DNA of 64,000 nt from NCBI RefSeq assembly GCF_050859505.1, contig NZ_CP193934.1:3534001-3598000 (forward strand). The letters run 5' to 3'. The translations under genes were made by a program, and so were the position numbers. Each line of letters begins with the position of its first letter. Positions within the stretch are counted from its first letter, which is position 1. The notes under the pieces were generated by a model that was not told the origin of the DNA, did no database searches, and was given only the letters and a program-made list of their open reading frames with translations. Shown here one piece after another: positions 44,547 through 52,460 of the stretch. This DNA comes from Marinirhabdus sp050859505. Lineage in GTDB: Bacteria > Bacteroidota > Bacteroidia > Flavobacteriales > Flavobacteriaceae.

Positions 44547-45515
44547 ATGCTAAACGCTGGAGTTCTAGGTGCTGGCCACCTCGGGAAAATTCATTTAAAA
44601 TTACTCAATCAGTCTACTAAATATAATTTAGTTGGCTTTTACGATGCAGACAGAGCCGCATCCCGAAAGATTGAAGAAGAGTTCGGTTACAAAAGTTTCC
44701 AGACTATGGAAGCCTTAATTGATGCCTGTGATGTGGTAGATGTTGTTACACCAACCATCCATCACTTTTTTTGTGCTGAAAAGGTAGTCACTGCAGGCAA
44801 ACATCTTTTTATTGAAAAACCCATCACCCACACCGTTGAAGAAGCCGAAAAGCTACTCCAATTAGCCGAAAAACACAACGTAAAAGGTCAGGTAGGGCAC
44901 GTAGAACGTTTTAACCCAGCATTTATGGGCGTGAAGGATATGATGGAAAACCCAATGTTCATCGAGGCACACCGTTTGGCAGAATTCAATCCGCGCGGGA
45001 CCGATGTTTCAGTAGTTTTGGATTTAATGATTCACGATATTGACGCGATTTTAAGCGTAGTACAATCTAAGGTGAAAAATGTATATGCCAGTGGCGTTTC
45101 GGTGATTTCAGAAACACCAGATATTGCCAATGCCCGTATTGAGTTTGAAAATGGCTGCGTTGCCAATTTAACCGCCAGTAGAATTTCGATGAAGAAAATG
45201 CGGAAAGCACGTTTCTTTCAAAGGGATGCGTATATCTCGGTAGATTTTCTGGAGAAGAAAGTAGAAGTGGTAAAGATGAAAGACGCCCCAAAAGACCCAG
45301 ACGATTTCGCCATGATACTCACCAATGCGGAAGGGATTAAGAAGCAAATCTATTTTGACAACCCAGACATACACGCCAACAATGCTATTTTAGACGAGTT
45401 GGAATCTTTTGCAGATGCGATTAATAACAATACAACACCTGTTGTTAGTTTGGCGCAGGGGACACAAGCACTCACGGTTGCGATGCAGGTTATTGAGAAT
45501 TTTAAGATGTTGTAG
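44547..45515 (+). CDS. Gfo/Idh/MocA family oxidoreductase
   Basis: The 322-residue NAD(P)-dependent dehydrogenase has a Rossmann start, NAGVLGAGHLGKIHLKLL, at residues 3-20. The EKP catalytic lysine motif lies in HLFIEKPITHTVEEAEKL at about 88-105, and a C-terminal alpha/beta substrate domain has DLMIHDIDAILSV at about 158-170. The family oxidises or reduces sugars, inositols and related compounds; the substrate here is unknown. The gene has its own promoter and no obvious partner, since the next gene differs in base composition. Confidence 0.9.
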   Translation: MLNAGVLGAGHLGKIHLKLLNQSTKYNLVGFYDADRAASRKIEEEFGYKSFQTMEALIDACDVVDVVTPTIHHFFCAEKVVTAGKHLFIEKPITHTVEEAEKLLQLAEKHNVKGQVGHVERFNPAFMGVKDMMENPMFIEAHRLAEFNPRGTDVSVVLDLMIHDIDAILSVVQSKVKNVYASGVSVISETPDIANARIEFENGCVANLTASRISMKKMRKARFFQRDAYISVDFLEKKVEVVKMKDAPKDPDDFAMILTNAEGIKKQIYFDNPDIHANNAILDELESFADAINNNTTPVVSLAQGTQALTVAMQVIENFKML

Positions 45516-45564
45516 GTTAGCGTTTTGATATGCGTTTGAAACTTAGTTTGTATAAATTTAAAAT

Positions 45565-46344
45565 ATGCTAAAACAAATAATTCTTATTCTCTTATTAATT
45601 CCAATGTTGATTCATTCTCAAGAAAAATTTGAAATTTTTAGAGAAAATAAAATAACTGAGCATCAATTGGGAATTGATAAATATTCTTTTGTTCATCAAA
45701 TTTGTCCTGACACATTTTTCATGACCGAATTATATCATAATCTTGATTATGATGAAATGACAGCCATTATTAAGGAAATTTATGATGGAGTTACTAGAGT
45801 TGATAAAGTTCAAGTGAAATTTGAAAAGACAAGTCCAGCTCCAGCACAAATAACTTATTCAGTACACGAGACACCTGAACAAGGAGAGATTTATATAATG
45901 TTTACAAATTTTAGCAACGCAACAAGACAGTTTGAAGAAAAACCAGATCCAGAAGATCAATTAGCAAGATGGTATTTTCTAAAAGATGACCGCTTGGTAT
46001 ATAGAAAGGATTTGTATTCTTTAGAAACTGAAGAATCAAAACTAAATTCTGAACGAAAATCTGATATTATTGAATATTATATTTTTGATGAAAATTTAGA
46101 TAATGACAAAAAAATCCAACCACTAATTGATGAAATCTTATCTTCTGGAGATAATGGTTTGGATAATTATTTCACTCAAATATATCAGATTCAATATTAT
46201 TTATTGAATAAAGAAATTAAGAAAGCAGGAGAAGCACTTAATAGTCTAGAAAATTACTTTTTTTTGAATCAAGCTATCCCTAGAAATAAAAAGATTTACT
46301 TGAATATAGTAAAAGCTGAATATGAAGTTATGACTCGACTATAA
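45565..46344 (+). CDS. Exported protein of unknown function
   Basis: The 259-residue protein has a signal peptide (LKQIILILLLIPMLIHSQ). The mature part is acidic and rich in Asp/Glu/Tyr, with a C-terminal helical segment containing YQIQYYLLNKEIKKAGEAL. I do not recognise it. It is visibly more AT-rich than the genes on either side, as are the toxin-antitoxin genes that follow. The three may form a recently acquired patch. Confidence 0.55.
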   Translation: MLKQIILILLLIPMLIHSQEKFEIFRENKITEHQLGIDKYSFVHQICPDTFFMTELYHNLDYDEMTAIIKEIYDGVTRVDKVQVKFEKTSPAPAQITYSVHETPEQGEIYIMFTNFSNATRQFEEKPDPEDQLARWYFLKDDRLVYRKDLYSLETEESKLNSERKSDIIEYYIFDENLDNDKKIQPLIDEILSSGDNGLDNYFTQIYQIQYYLLNKEIKKAGEALNSLENYFFLNQAIPRNKKIYLNIVKAEYEVMTRL

Positions 46345-46376
46345 AGTTGTTTGGGCAAACCAAATAAAAATAGAAC

Positions 46377-46398
46377 TTCGCGCCAGCGAAATTCAATA
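46377..46398 (+). repeat. 22-bp direct repeat, left copy, beside a toxin-antitoxin pair
   Basis: This perfect 22-nt copy of the sequence at 47120-47141 starts TTCGCGCCAGCGAAATTC. It contains a small inverted repeat (TTCGC and GCGAA, 4 nt apart). The two copies bracket the antitoxin and toxin genes. Confidence 0.75.
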
Positions 46399-46418
46399 AA
46401 AAATAAGTACATTTAAAT

Positions 46419-46622
46419 ATGCAAATTGAAAGAACAAATAAGGAAATTGTAATCCGACTAGCTTCGGGAACTGATTTAGTTGGTCTTCAACGGATTTTGG
46501 ATTACCTTAAATTCCGTGAAATAGCTTCAAAAAGTAAAGCATCTCAAAAACAAATCGACGAAATTGCTACCCAATCTAAAGATTCATGGTGGATTAAAAA
46601 TAAAAGTCGTTTTGTAAAGTGA
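46419..46622 (+). CDS. Antitoxin of a PIN-domain toxin-antitoxin pair
   Basis: The 67-residue protein has the tail SKDSWWIKNKSRFVK, a pattern typical of the small antitoxin that accompanies PIN-type toxins in Bacteroidota. The N-terminal half would bind DNA and the Trp-rich tail would bind the toxin. Its stop codon overlaps the GTG start of the toxin gene by 3 nt (46620-46622), so translation is coupled. The promoter is probably in the 46345-46418 spacer, which also holds the left copy of the 22-bp repeat. Autoregulation is expected for such modules but not visible. Confidence 0.78.
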   Translation: MQIERTNKEIVIRLASGTDLVGLQRILDYLKFREIASKSKASQKQIDEIATQSKDSWWIKNKSRFVK

Positions 46623-47059
46623 AACTAGTTGTAGACACTAATATAATTTTCAGCGCACTTTTAAGCCCAGAAGGAACCATAAGTGATTTAATACTTAATT
46701 CTTCGGATGTATTCGATTTCTATTCGCCCACATTCGTCCTTGAAGAACTTGATAATCACCGAGCCAAACTTTTAAAAATTACTGATTTATCAAAAAAAGA
46801 GTTAGATTTTCTACAAATGATGCTTTTCAAAAAGATTGATTTAATAGATCTAGAATCCATTCGTACAGCTACATTTGAAGCAGCAGTTAAACTAACTAAA
46901 AATGTTGATAAATTTGACGCTCCTTTTATAGCTCTTGCTTTAGAATTAGAATCGCCGCTTTGGACAGGTGACAAAAAATTAATTAAAGGAATATCCAAGC
47001 AAGGAATTGGTTGGGTTTTGTCAACAAGTATTATAACAGAAATAAGGGATTCGCATTAA
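46619..47059 (+). CDS. PIN-domain toxin (VapC-like ribonuclease)
   Basis: The 146-residue protein begins with the PIN motif KLVVDTNIIFSALL, where Asp6 is the first metal ligand. Further acidic residues expected of the fold occur at LEELDNHR, FDAPFIALAL and WTGDKKL. PIN toxins cleave RNA, often tRNA. The start is GTG at 46619, overlapping the antitoxin stop. This putative toxin-antitoxin family is usually chromosomal in Bacteroidota and may stabilise the region or respond to stress. Confidence 0.85.
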   Translation: MKLVVDTNIIFSALLSPEGTISDLILNSSDVFDFYSPTFVLEELDNHRAKLLKITDLSKKELDFLQMMLFKKIDLIDLESIRTATFEAAVKLTKNVDKFDAPFIALALELESPLWTGDKKLIKGISKQGIGWVLSTSIITEIRDSH

Positions 47060-47119
47060 AATAGTTTCATAAAAGTATTTCCATTGTCCATAAAATAAAG
47101 AACAAATAAAAAATTGAAG

Positions 47120-47141
47120 TTCGCGCCAGCGAAATTCAATA
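47120..47141 (+). repeat. 22-bp direct repeat, right copy
   Basis: It is identical to 46377-46398. The toxin stop is 60 nt upstream. Together the copies delimit about 720 nt holding just the toxin-antitoxin genes. Confidence 0.75.
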
Positions 47142-47155
47142 GACACTAAATAGAG

Positions 47156-47175
47156 ATTTCCACCTACGTGGAAAT
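47156..47175. repeat. Palindrome ATTTCCAC-N4-GTGGAAAT upstream of the dehydrogenase gene
   Basis: This perfect 8-bp stem with a 4-nt loop ends 17 nt before the ATG at 47193. Its core ATTTCC-N8-GGAAAT repeats the geometry of the element at 34497-34516. It might be a small dispersed repeat or affect translation of the next gene. Confidence 0.55.
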
Positions 47176-47192
47176 GACAAAAATAATATTAC

Positions 47193-48080
47193 ATGAAAAA
47201 CGTAGCAGTAATAGGCGCAGGAACTATGGGAAACGGAATTGCCCACACCTTTGCGCAAACCGATTATAAAGTTCACTTGATAGATGTTTCGCAAGCATCC
47301 CTCGACAAAGGCATCGCCACCATTACCAAAAATCTGGACCGGATGGTTGCCAAAGAGCGTATTACAGAAGAAGACAAACAACGCACTTTAAAAAACATTA
47401 CTATCTATACCAGCCTAGAAGCAGGTGTAGAATTTGCAAGTTTAGTAGTAGAAGCAGCTACCGAAAACTTGGATCTAAAACTGAAAATATTTCAAGATCT
47501 TGACAAGTTTTGCCCAGACGATACTATTTTGGCAAGTAATACTTCGTCTATTTCTATCACCAAAATTGCGGCGGCTACCTCCCGTCCGGACATGGTGATT
47601 GGGATGCACTTTATGAATCCTGTACCCATTATGAAATTAGTGGAAATAATTAAAGGCTATAGTACAAGCCAAGAAACGTATGACACGGTACAAGAAATTT
47701 CAGAAAAACTACAAAAAGTTCCCGTAGAAGTAAATGATTATCCAGGCTTTGTTGCCAACCGTATTTTAATGCCTATGATTAACGAGGCCATTGAAACCTT
47801 ATACAATGGTGTTGCTGGCGTGGAAGAAATTGATACGGTGATGAAACTAGGAATGGCACACCCCATGGGACCTTTGCAATTAGCAGATTTTATAGGGTTG
47901 GATGTATGTCTTTCTATCTTGAACGTAATGTACGACGGTTTTAAAAATCCAAAATATGCTCCATGTCCGTTATTGGTAAATATGGTGATGGCAGGAAAAA
48001 TGGGAATAAAAAGTGGCGAAGGTTTCTATGATTATTCAGAAAGCAGAAAAGCAGAAACTGTAGCGAAAATGTTTCTTTAA
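47193..48080 (+). CDS. 3-hydroxybutyryl-CoA dehydrogenase
   Basis: The 295-residue single-domain type dehydrogenase oxidises 3-hydroxyacyl-CoA with NAD(P). It has NAD-binding VAVIGAGTMGNGIAHTFA at about residues 4-21, the catalytic His in GMHFMNPVPIMKLVE at about 138, and the dimer domain VNDYPGFVANRILMPMINEA at about 181-200. The length fits Hbd/PaaH rather than the fused enzymes. It could act in short-chain fatty acid or aromatic acid breakdown. It heads a run of plus-strand genes to miaA, though their spacers of about 65 and 107 nt leave the operon uncertain. Confidence 0.93.
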   Translation: MKNVAVIGAGTMGNGIAHTFAQTDYKVHLIDVSQASLDKGIATITKNLDRMVAKERITEEDKQRTLKNITIYTSLEAGVEFASLVVEAATENLDLKLKIFQDLDKFCPDDTILASNTSSISITKIAAATSRPDMVIGMHFMNPVPIMKLVEIIKGYSTSQETYDTVQEISEKLQKVPVEVNDYPGFVANRILMPMINEAIETLYNGVAGVEEIDTVMKLGMAHPMGPLQLADFIGLDVCLSILNVMYDGFKNPKYAPCPLLVNMVMAGKMGIKSGEGFYDYSESRKAETVAKMFL

Positions 48081-48087
48081 CTAGTTG

Positions 48088-48135
48088 GCAGTGGCAGTAG
48101 CAGTAAATAATACTGCAAGCTGCAACTGCCACTGC
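48088..48135. repeat. Palindromic spacer of CAGTGGCAGT units
   Basis: Outer arms of 11 bp (48088-48098 and 48125-48135) and inner arms GCAGTA at 48100-48105 and TACTGC at 48111-48116 form a long branched hairpin. It fills most of the gap between the dehydrogenase stop and the next ATG. No T-tract follows. Confidence 0.6.
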
Positions 48136-48146
48136 AAACTAAAAAA

Positions 48147-49385
48147 ATGCCTAAAATCCTTCCATTTAAAGCCATCCGTCCCACTCGGGATAAAGTGAGC
48201 CTGTTGGCATCGCGCTCGTATGAGAGCTATACGCCAGAGGAACGGGAATCGCGCTTACGGGACAATCCGTTTTCGTTCTTACAGATTTTAAATCCTGGCT
48301 TTAAATACCAAAAGGAGATTTCGGGCAAGCAGCGTTATAAATTGGTTAAGAATAGGTATCAGGAATTTAAAGAGGATGAAATATTTATGCAAGACGAAAA
48401 GCCTTGCTACTATTTCTATAAAATTGTGAATCGCGACGGACTGGAGTTCCACGGAATTGTCGCCGCAGCAAGTGCAGAGGATTACGAAAACAACCTTATA
48501 AAAAGACACGAAGCTACGATTGAATATAGAGAAAACACATTTAAGGAATATTTAAAAACAGTAGGCTTTAATGCCGAGGCTGTGCTCCTCACCTATCCAG
48601 ATCATTCAGAAATTGAAAGGCTATTTGCTAAGGTCATGGAAACACGTGCCGAATATGAATTTACGACCACCTATCGGGATACTCACTATGTTTGGAATGT
48701 AGATGATGAAGCAATTGTGAGCCAGTTGCAGGCATATTTTGCCGAAATGAAAGCCGTCTATATTGCAGATGGACACCACAGATCTTCTTCTTCAGCATTA
48801 TTGGCAAAAGACTTAAAAGCGAAGAACAAAAAGCACACAGGAGAAGAATCGTATAATTATTTTATGAGTTTTTTGATTCCTGAAAGTGATCTTAAAATTT
48901 ACGAATTTAATAGGTTAATAAAGGATTTAAACGGACTGAGCAAAGAAGAATTTTTGATAAAGCTTGATGCACTTTATCGTATAGAAAGTCGAGGTGTTGC
49001 GTATTACAAACCTTCTAAAAAACATCATTTTAGCATGTATCTGGACGGTGAGTTTTATTCTCTCTACTTAAGAAAAAATAATTATAAAATTAAAAATGCC
49101 CTGGACGGATTAGATACTCAAATTTTATACACCACCATCTTAAAACCTATTCTTGGAATTATCGATGTACGCAATGATACCCGTTTGGAGTACGCCGATG
49201 GGAAAAAAGACCTGGTTTTTATAAAAGGCGAAGTAGACAAAGGCAACTTTAAAGTAGGTTTCGGTTTGCTTCCGGTAAGTGTGGATGAAATGAAACAAAT
49301 AGCAGATGAAGGCTTAACTATGCCACCAAAAAGCACTTACATTGAACCTAAATTAAGAAGTGGTGTTACTATTTATGAGTTTTAA
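48147..49385 (+). CDS. DUF1015 domain-containing protein
   Basis: The 412-residue cytoplasmic protein starts PKILPFKAIRPTRDKVSLLAS. It has the family's most conserved motif, YIADGHHRSSSSALLAKD, at about residues 210-227, and ILGIIDVRNDTRLEYADGK near the C-terminal third. DUF1015 proteins are widespread and include the archaeal serine kinase SerK, so a kinase role is possible but unproved here. In Flavobacteriia it often lies beside hydroxyacyl-CoA dehydrogenase and YggS genes, as here. Confidence 0.88.
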   Translation: MPKILPFKAIRPTRDKVSLLASRSYESYTPEERESRLRDNPFSFLQILNPGFKYQKEISGKQRYKLVKNRYQEFKEDEIFMQDEKPCYYFYKIVNRDGLEFHGIVAAASAEDYENNLIKRHEATIEYRENTFKEYLKTVGFNAEAVLLTYPDHSEIERLFAKVMETRAEYEFTTTYRDTHYVWNVDDEAIVSQLQAYFAEMKAVYIADGHHRSSSSALLAKDLKAKNKKHTGEESYNYFMSFLIPESDLKIYEFNRLIKDLNGLSKEEFLIKLDALYRIESRGVAYYKPSKKHHFSMYLDGEFYSLYLRKNNYKIKNALDGLDTQILYTTILKPILGIIDVRNDTRLEYADGKKDLVFIKGEVDKGNFKVGFGLLPVSVDEMKQIADEGLTMPPKSTYIEPKLRSGVTIYEF

Positions 49386-49492
49386 CTTTTCAATACATTT
49401 TTTTTAAAGTATACGTTGTTTTAAAAAATCACTCAGGAACCCCCACTCGTCAAGAAGTTTAATTGAAGCAAATCACCAACAATACATTTTAG

Positions 49493-50149
49493 ATGTCCAT
49501 TTCAGAAAATATACAAGAATTTACCAAAGTAATGCCCGATAATGTCACCTTAGTTGCGGTTTCCAAAACCAAACCTCTAAGCGATTTACAAGAAGCATAT
49601 GATGCGGGACAGCGGGTGTTTGGCGAAAATAAAGTGCAGGAAATGGAAGCCAAATGGCAAGAACTTCCTAAAGATATTGAGTGGCATATGATTGGTCATG
49701 TGCAGCGCAACAAGGTGAAATACATGGCACCTTTTGTGAATTTGATTCACGCTGTAGACAGTCCCAGATTATTAAAAGAAATAAACAAAGAAGCAAAGAA
49801 AAATAACAGAGTTATTCAGTGCTTACTACAACTTAAAATTGCTGAAGAAGACAGTAAATTTGGAATGAGTGAGGCAGATGCCAAGGCGTTATTAACTTCG
49901 GAAGCCTTCAAAAGTTTTGAAAATATTTCGGTGGTGGGCCTTATGGGAATGGCTACTTTTACCGATAGGCAGGAACAAGTAAGAAACGAATTTAAAAAAC
50001 TGAAACGTATGTATGATGATTTCAGTAAAACACAACAAGATTTTACTATCTTGAGTATGGGAATGAGCGGCGATTACCAAATAGCTCTGGAAGAAGGCAG
50101 TACTATGGTTCGCGTAGGAAGCTCTATTTTTGGCGAACGCAATTACTAG
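49493..50149 (+). CDS. YggS family pyridoxal phosphate-binding protein
   Basis: The 218-residue PLP homeostasis protein has the cofactor lysine in LVAVSKTKPLSDL at about residue 25, the family motif RVFGENKVQEMEAKW at about 43-57, and the phosphate-binding end MGMSGDYQIALEEGSTMVRVGSSIFGER. The fold is the N-terminal barrel of alanine racemase, without the racemase C-terminal domain. It controls the PLP supply and amino acid balance in other bacteria. It is followed within about 22 nt by the nuclease gene. Confidence 0.94.
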   Translation: MSISENIQEFTKVMPDNVTLVAVSKTKPLSDLQEAYDAGQRVFGENKVQEMEAKWQELPKDIEWHMIGHVQRNKVKYMAPFVNLIHAVDSPRLLKEINKEAKKNNRVIQCLLQLKIAEEDSKFGMSEADAKALLTSEAFKSFENISVVGLMGMATFTDRQEQVRNEFKKLKRMYDDFSKTQQDFTILSMGMSGDYQIALEEGSTMVRVGSSIFGERNY

Positions 50150-50171
50150 TCACAAACCATAAATTACAAAT

Positions 50172-51554
50172 ATTATTTATACAATACTAGACATAGAAAC
50201 CACAGGCGGTAAGTTTAACGAAGAAGGCATTACCGAAATTGCCATCTACCGCTTTGACGGCCATAAAATTGTAGACCAGTTTTCCAGTCTGGTAAATCCA
50301 GAGCGGAAAATTCAGCCTTTTGTAGTGAATCTTACGGGTATTAATAATGAAATGCTGCGTAGTGCTCCAAAGTTTTACGAAGTAGCCAAACGCATTATTG
50401 AAATTACAAACGGGTCTATTTTAGTAGCCCACAACGCAAAGTTTGACAATAGAATTCTTACAACCGAATTTGACAGATTAGGGTACGACTTTGACAAAGA
50501 AACGCTGTGTACGGTAGAGTTAAGCAAAGAGCTTATTCCAGATATGCCTTCGTATAGCTTGGGTAAACTGGTGCGTTCCCTGGGAATTCCAATTACCGAC
50601 AGACACCGGGCACAAGGCGATGCCAAGGCTACGGTAGAATTATTTAAGTTATTGCTTCAAAAAGATACCAACAAGGAAATTATCCGGGCTTCGGTGAGGA
50701 AAGATCCCAAGCGGCATTTGGACACCAAATTACTAGATTTAATTGCTGAAGCACCTTCGGAAACCGGCGTGTATTATATGCATAACGAAGCTGGCGAAAT
50801 TATCTATATTGGAAAGAGCAAAAACATAAAAAAACGCCTCACCCAGCATTTTACAAGTGACAACAGGAAGTCTAAGAAAATACAGTTGGAAGTGGCTGCT
50901 ATTACGTATGAGCTTACTGGAAATGAACTCATAGCACTATTAAAAGAATGCGAAGAAATTAAACATACAAAACCGACCTACAACCGGGCATTGCGAAGAA
51001 CTTTGTTTCAATATCAGTTAGGGTCTTTTGTGGACGAACACGGGTATATAAACCTTTCTATTGAAAAAGCAGATGCCCGTAAAAAAGCTATCACCACTTT
51101 TAGTAATTTCCAACAGGCGAAATCTTCGGTATATGCTATTACCGAAAAATACAACCTGTGTCAAAAATTAACAGGATTACATAAAACAAAGGGCAATTGT
51201 TTTAATTATACAGTGAAAGACTGCCAGGGCGCCTGTATTCAAAAGGAAACTGCCGAAGATTATAATGTACGGGCACAATTATTTCTGGATGAATATAGTT
51301 ATGCAAATCAGCATATGCTGGTGATTGACAGAGGACGAGATGTGGATGAACGTTCGGTTATTTTAATTGAAAATGGCATCTATAAAGGCTTCGGTTTTTA
51401 TAATTTGAATTACCAGATAAACAATCCTGCCGTACTAAAATCTATTATTACGCCTATGTCCAATAACAGGGATGCACAACACATTATACAAACATATCTT
51501 AAAAAACGACGGGTTTTAAAAATTATTCCTTTGGCTACAGACCCAGTTAATTAA
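50172..51554 (+). CDS. DEDDh exonuclease fused to a GIY-YIG nuclease domain; no ATG/GTG/TTG start
   Basis: The protein has about 460 residues. The N-terminal DnaQ-like 3'-5' exonuclease shows motif I LDIETTGG, motif II LVAHNAKFDNRIL and motif III HRAQGDAKA. The GIY-YIG domain follows at about residues 195-280 (GVYYMHNEAGEIIYIGKSKN), as in UvrC or Cho, then a UvrC-like C-terminal region. Motif I begins at 50184, but the frame is closed by TAA at 50160-50162 and holds no standard start before motif I. ATT at 50172 or 50175 is the likely start, as in infC. The first standard start, GTG at 50325, would lose motif I. A DNA-repair role is inferred. Confidence 0.85.
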   Translation: MIYTILDIETTGGKFNEEGITEIAIYRFDGHKIVDQFSSLVNPERKIQPFVVNLTGINNEMLRSAPKFYEVAKRIIEITNGSILVAHNAKFDNRILTTEFDRLGYDFDKETLCTVELSKELIPDMPSYSLGKLVRSLGIPITDRHRAQGDAKATVELFKLLLQKDTNKEIIRASVRKDPKRHLDTKLLDLIAEAPSETGVYYMHNEAGEIIYIGKSKNIKKRLTQHFTSDNRKSKKIQLEVAAITYELTGNELIALLKECEEIKHTKPTYNRALRRTLFQYQLGSFVDEHGYINLSIEKADARKKAITTFSNFQQAKSSVYAITEKYNLCQKLTGLHKTKGNCFNYTVKDCQGACIQKETAEDYNVRAQLFLDEYSYANQHMLVIDRGRDVDERSVILIENGIYKGFGFYNLNYQINNPAVLKSIITPMSNNRDAQHIIQTYLKKRRVLKIIPLATDPVN

Positions 51555-51596
51555 AGAAACTTACTTACTTTTATAAAAAAACAAAAATCTTCCTTA

Positions 51597-52460
51597 TTGG
51601 AACCCACTAAACAAAGTACCTGGCGACGAGATTTGCATACCATCATTTATGAGGCAGATACACCCATGGGCAAACTGTTTGATGTAGTCCTGCTTATTCT
51701 TATTTTGGTAAGTGTGATTTTTGTAATGGTGGAGAGTGTTCGTGGTTGGCCCGAGTATGTTTATGATTATTTATATTATGGCGAATGGGTAATCACCATC
51801 TTTTTTTCGTTTGAATATGTAGCACGTATTATTACCATTAAACGTCCCTCTAAGTATATTTTTAGCTTTTACGGGATCATAGATTTTCTATCTACCATTC
51901 CGTTATACCTATCATTTATCTTGGCTGGAACCAATGTTTTATTAGCCGTGCGCGCCTTACGTTTGTTACGCGTTTTCAGGATACTAAAAGTTACACGCTA
52001 CATAGGAGAATCTAATAAATTGCGAAAAGCATTGATGGATAGCAGGCCAAAAATCCTTGTTTTTTTATTCGCTGTCCTTATTATTTCCATTATTGCAGGA
52101 ACGCTAATGTATCTGGTAGAAGGTGAACAAAGTGGTTTTGTAAGTATTCCAGTAAGCGTTTACTGGTGTATTGTTACTTTAACCACTGTAGGTTTTGGTG
52201 ATATTGCGCCCGTGACACCTCTAGGACAGTTAATCGCAGCTATTATTATGATTATGGGGTATGGTATTATTGCTGTGCCAACCGGAATTGTAAGTGCAGA
52301 GTACACGAAGCGTATGGGCACACCAAAAGTAGACGATAAAGATTACGTTCATGTAAACTCACAGACATGCCGGAACTGCAATGAGACAAAACATAGGGAC
52401 GATGCAGATTTTTGCCATCACTGTGGTACCGAATTGCACGACGAAGATATTATAAAGTAA
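51597..52460 (+). CDS. Voltage-gated potassium-type ion channel with C-terminal zinc ribbon
   Basis: The 287-residue channel subunit has six membrane segments. Segment 4 is an arginine-rich voltage sensor, VRALRLLRVFRILKVTRYIG, at about residues 118-137. The pore has the potassium filter TTVGFGDI at about 196-203. The tail carries two Cys pairs, CRNC and CHHC (about 259-276), a zinc-ribbon motif. It probably forms a homotetramer in the inner membrane. The start is TTG at 51597. Its stop overlaps the miaA ATG by one base. The link to tRNA modification is positional only. Confidence 0.9.
   Translation: MEPTKQSTWRRDLHTIIYEADTPMGKLFDVVLLILILVSVIFVMVESVRGWPEYVYDYLYYGEWVITIFFSFEYVARIITIKRPSKYIFSFYGIIDFLSTIPLYLSFILAGTNVLLAVRALRLLRVFRILKVTRYIGESNKLRKALMDSRPKILVFLFAVLIISIIAGTLMYLVEGEQSGFVSIPVSVYWCIVTLTTVGFGDIAPVTPLGQLIAAIIMIMGYGIIAVPTGIVSAEYTKRMGTPKVDDKDYVHVNSQTCRNCNETKHRDDADFCHHCGTELHDEDIIK

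Noticed and set aside
46345..47175. Integrated element or attachment site with integrase
   Set aside because: Direct repeats are present, but no integrase, transposase or tRNA gene is in the window, so I report only the repeats.
52412..52459. Longer N-terminus for miaA
   Set aside because: It would overlap the channel's zinc-ribbon coding sequence in another frame and push the P-loop too far from the start.
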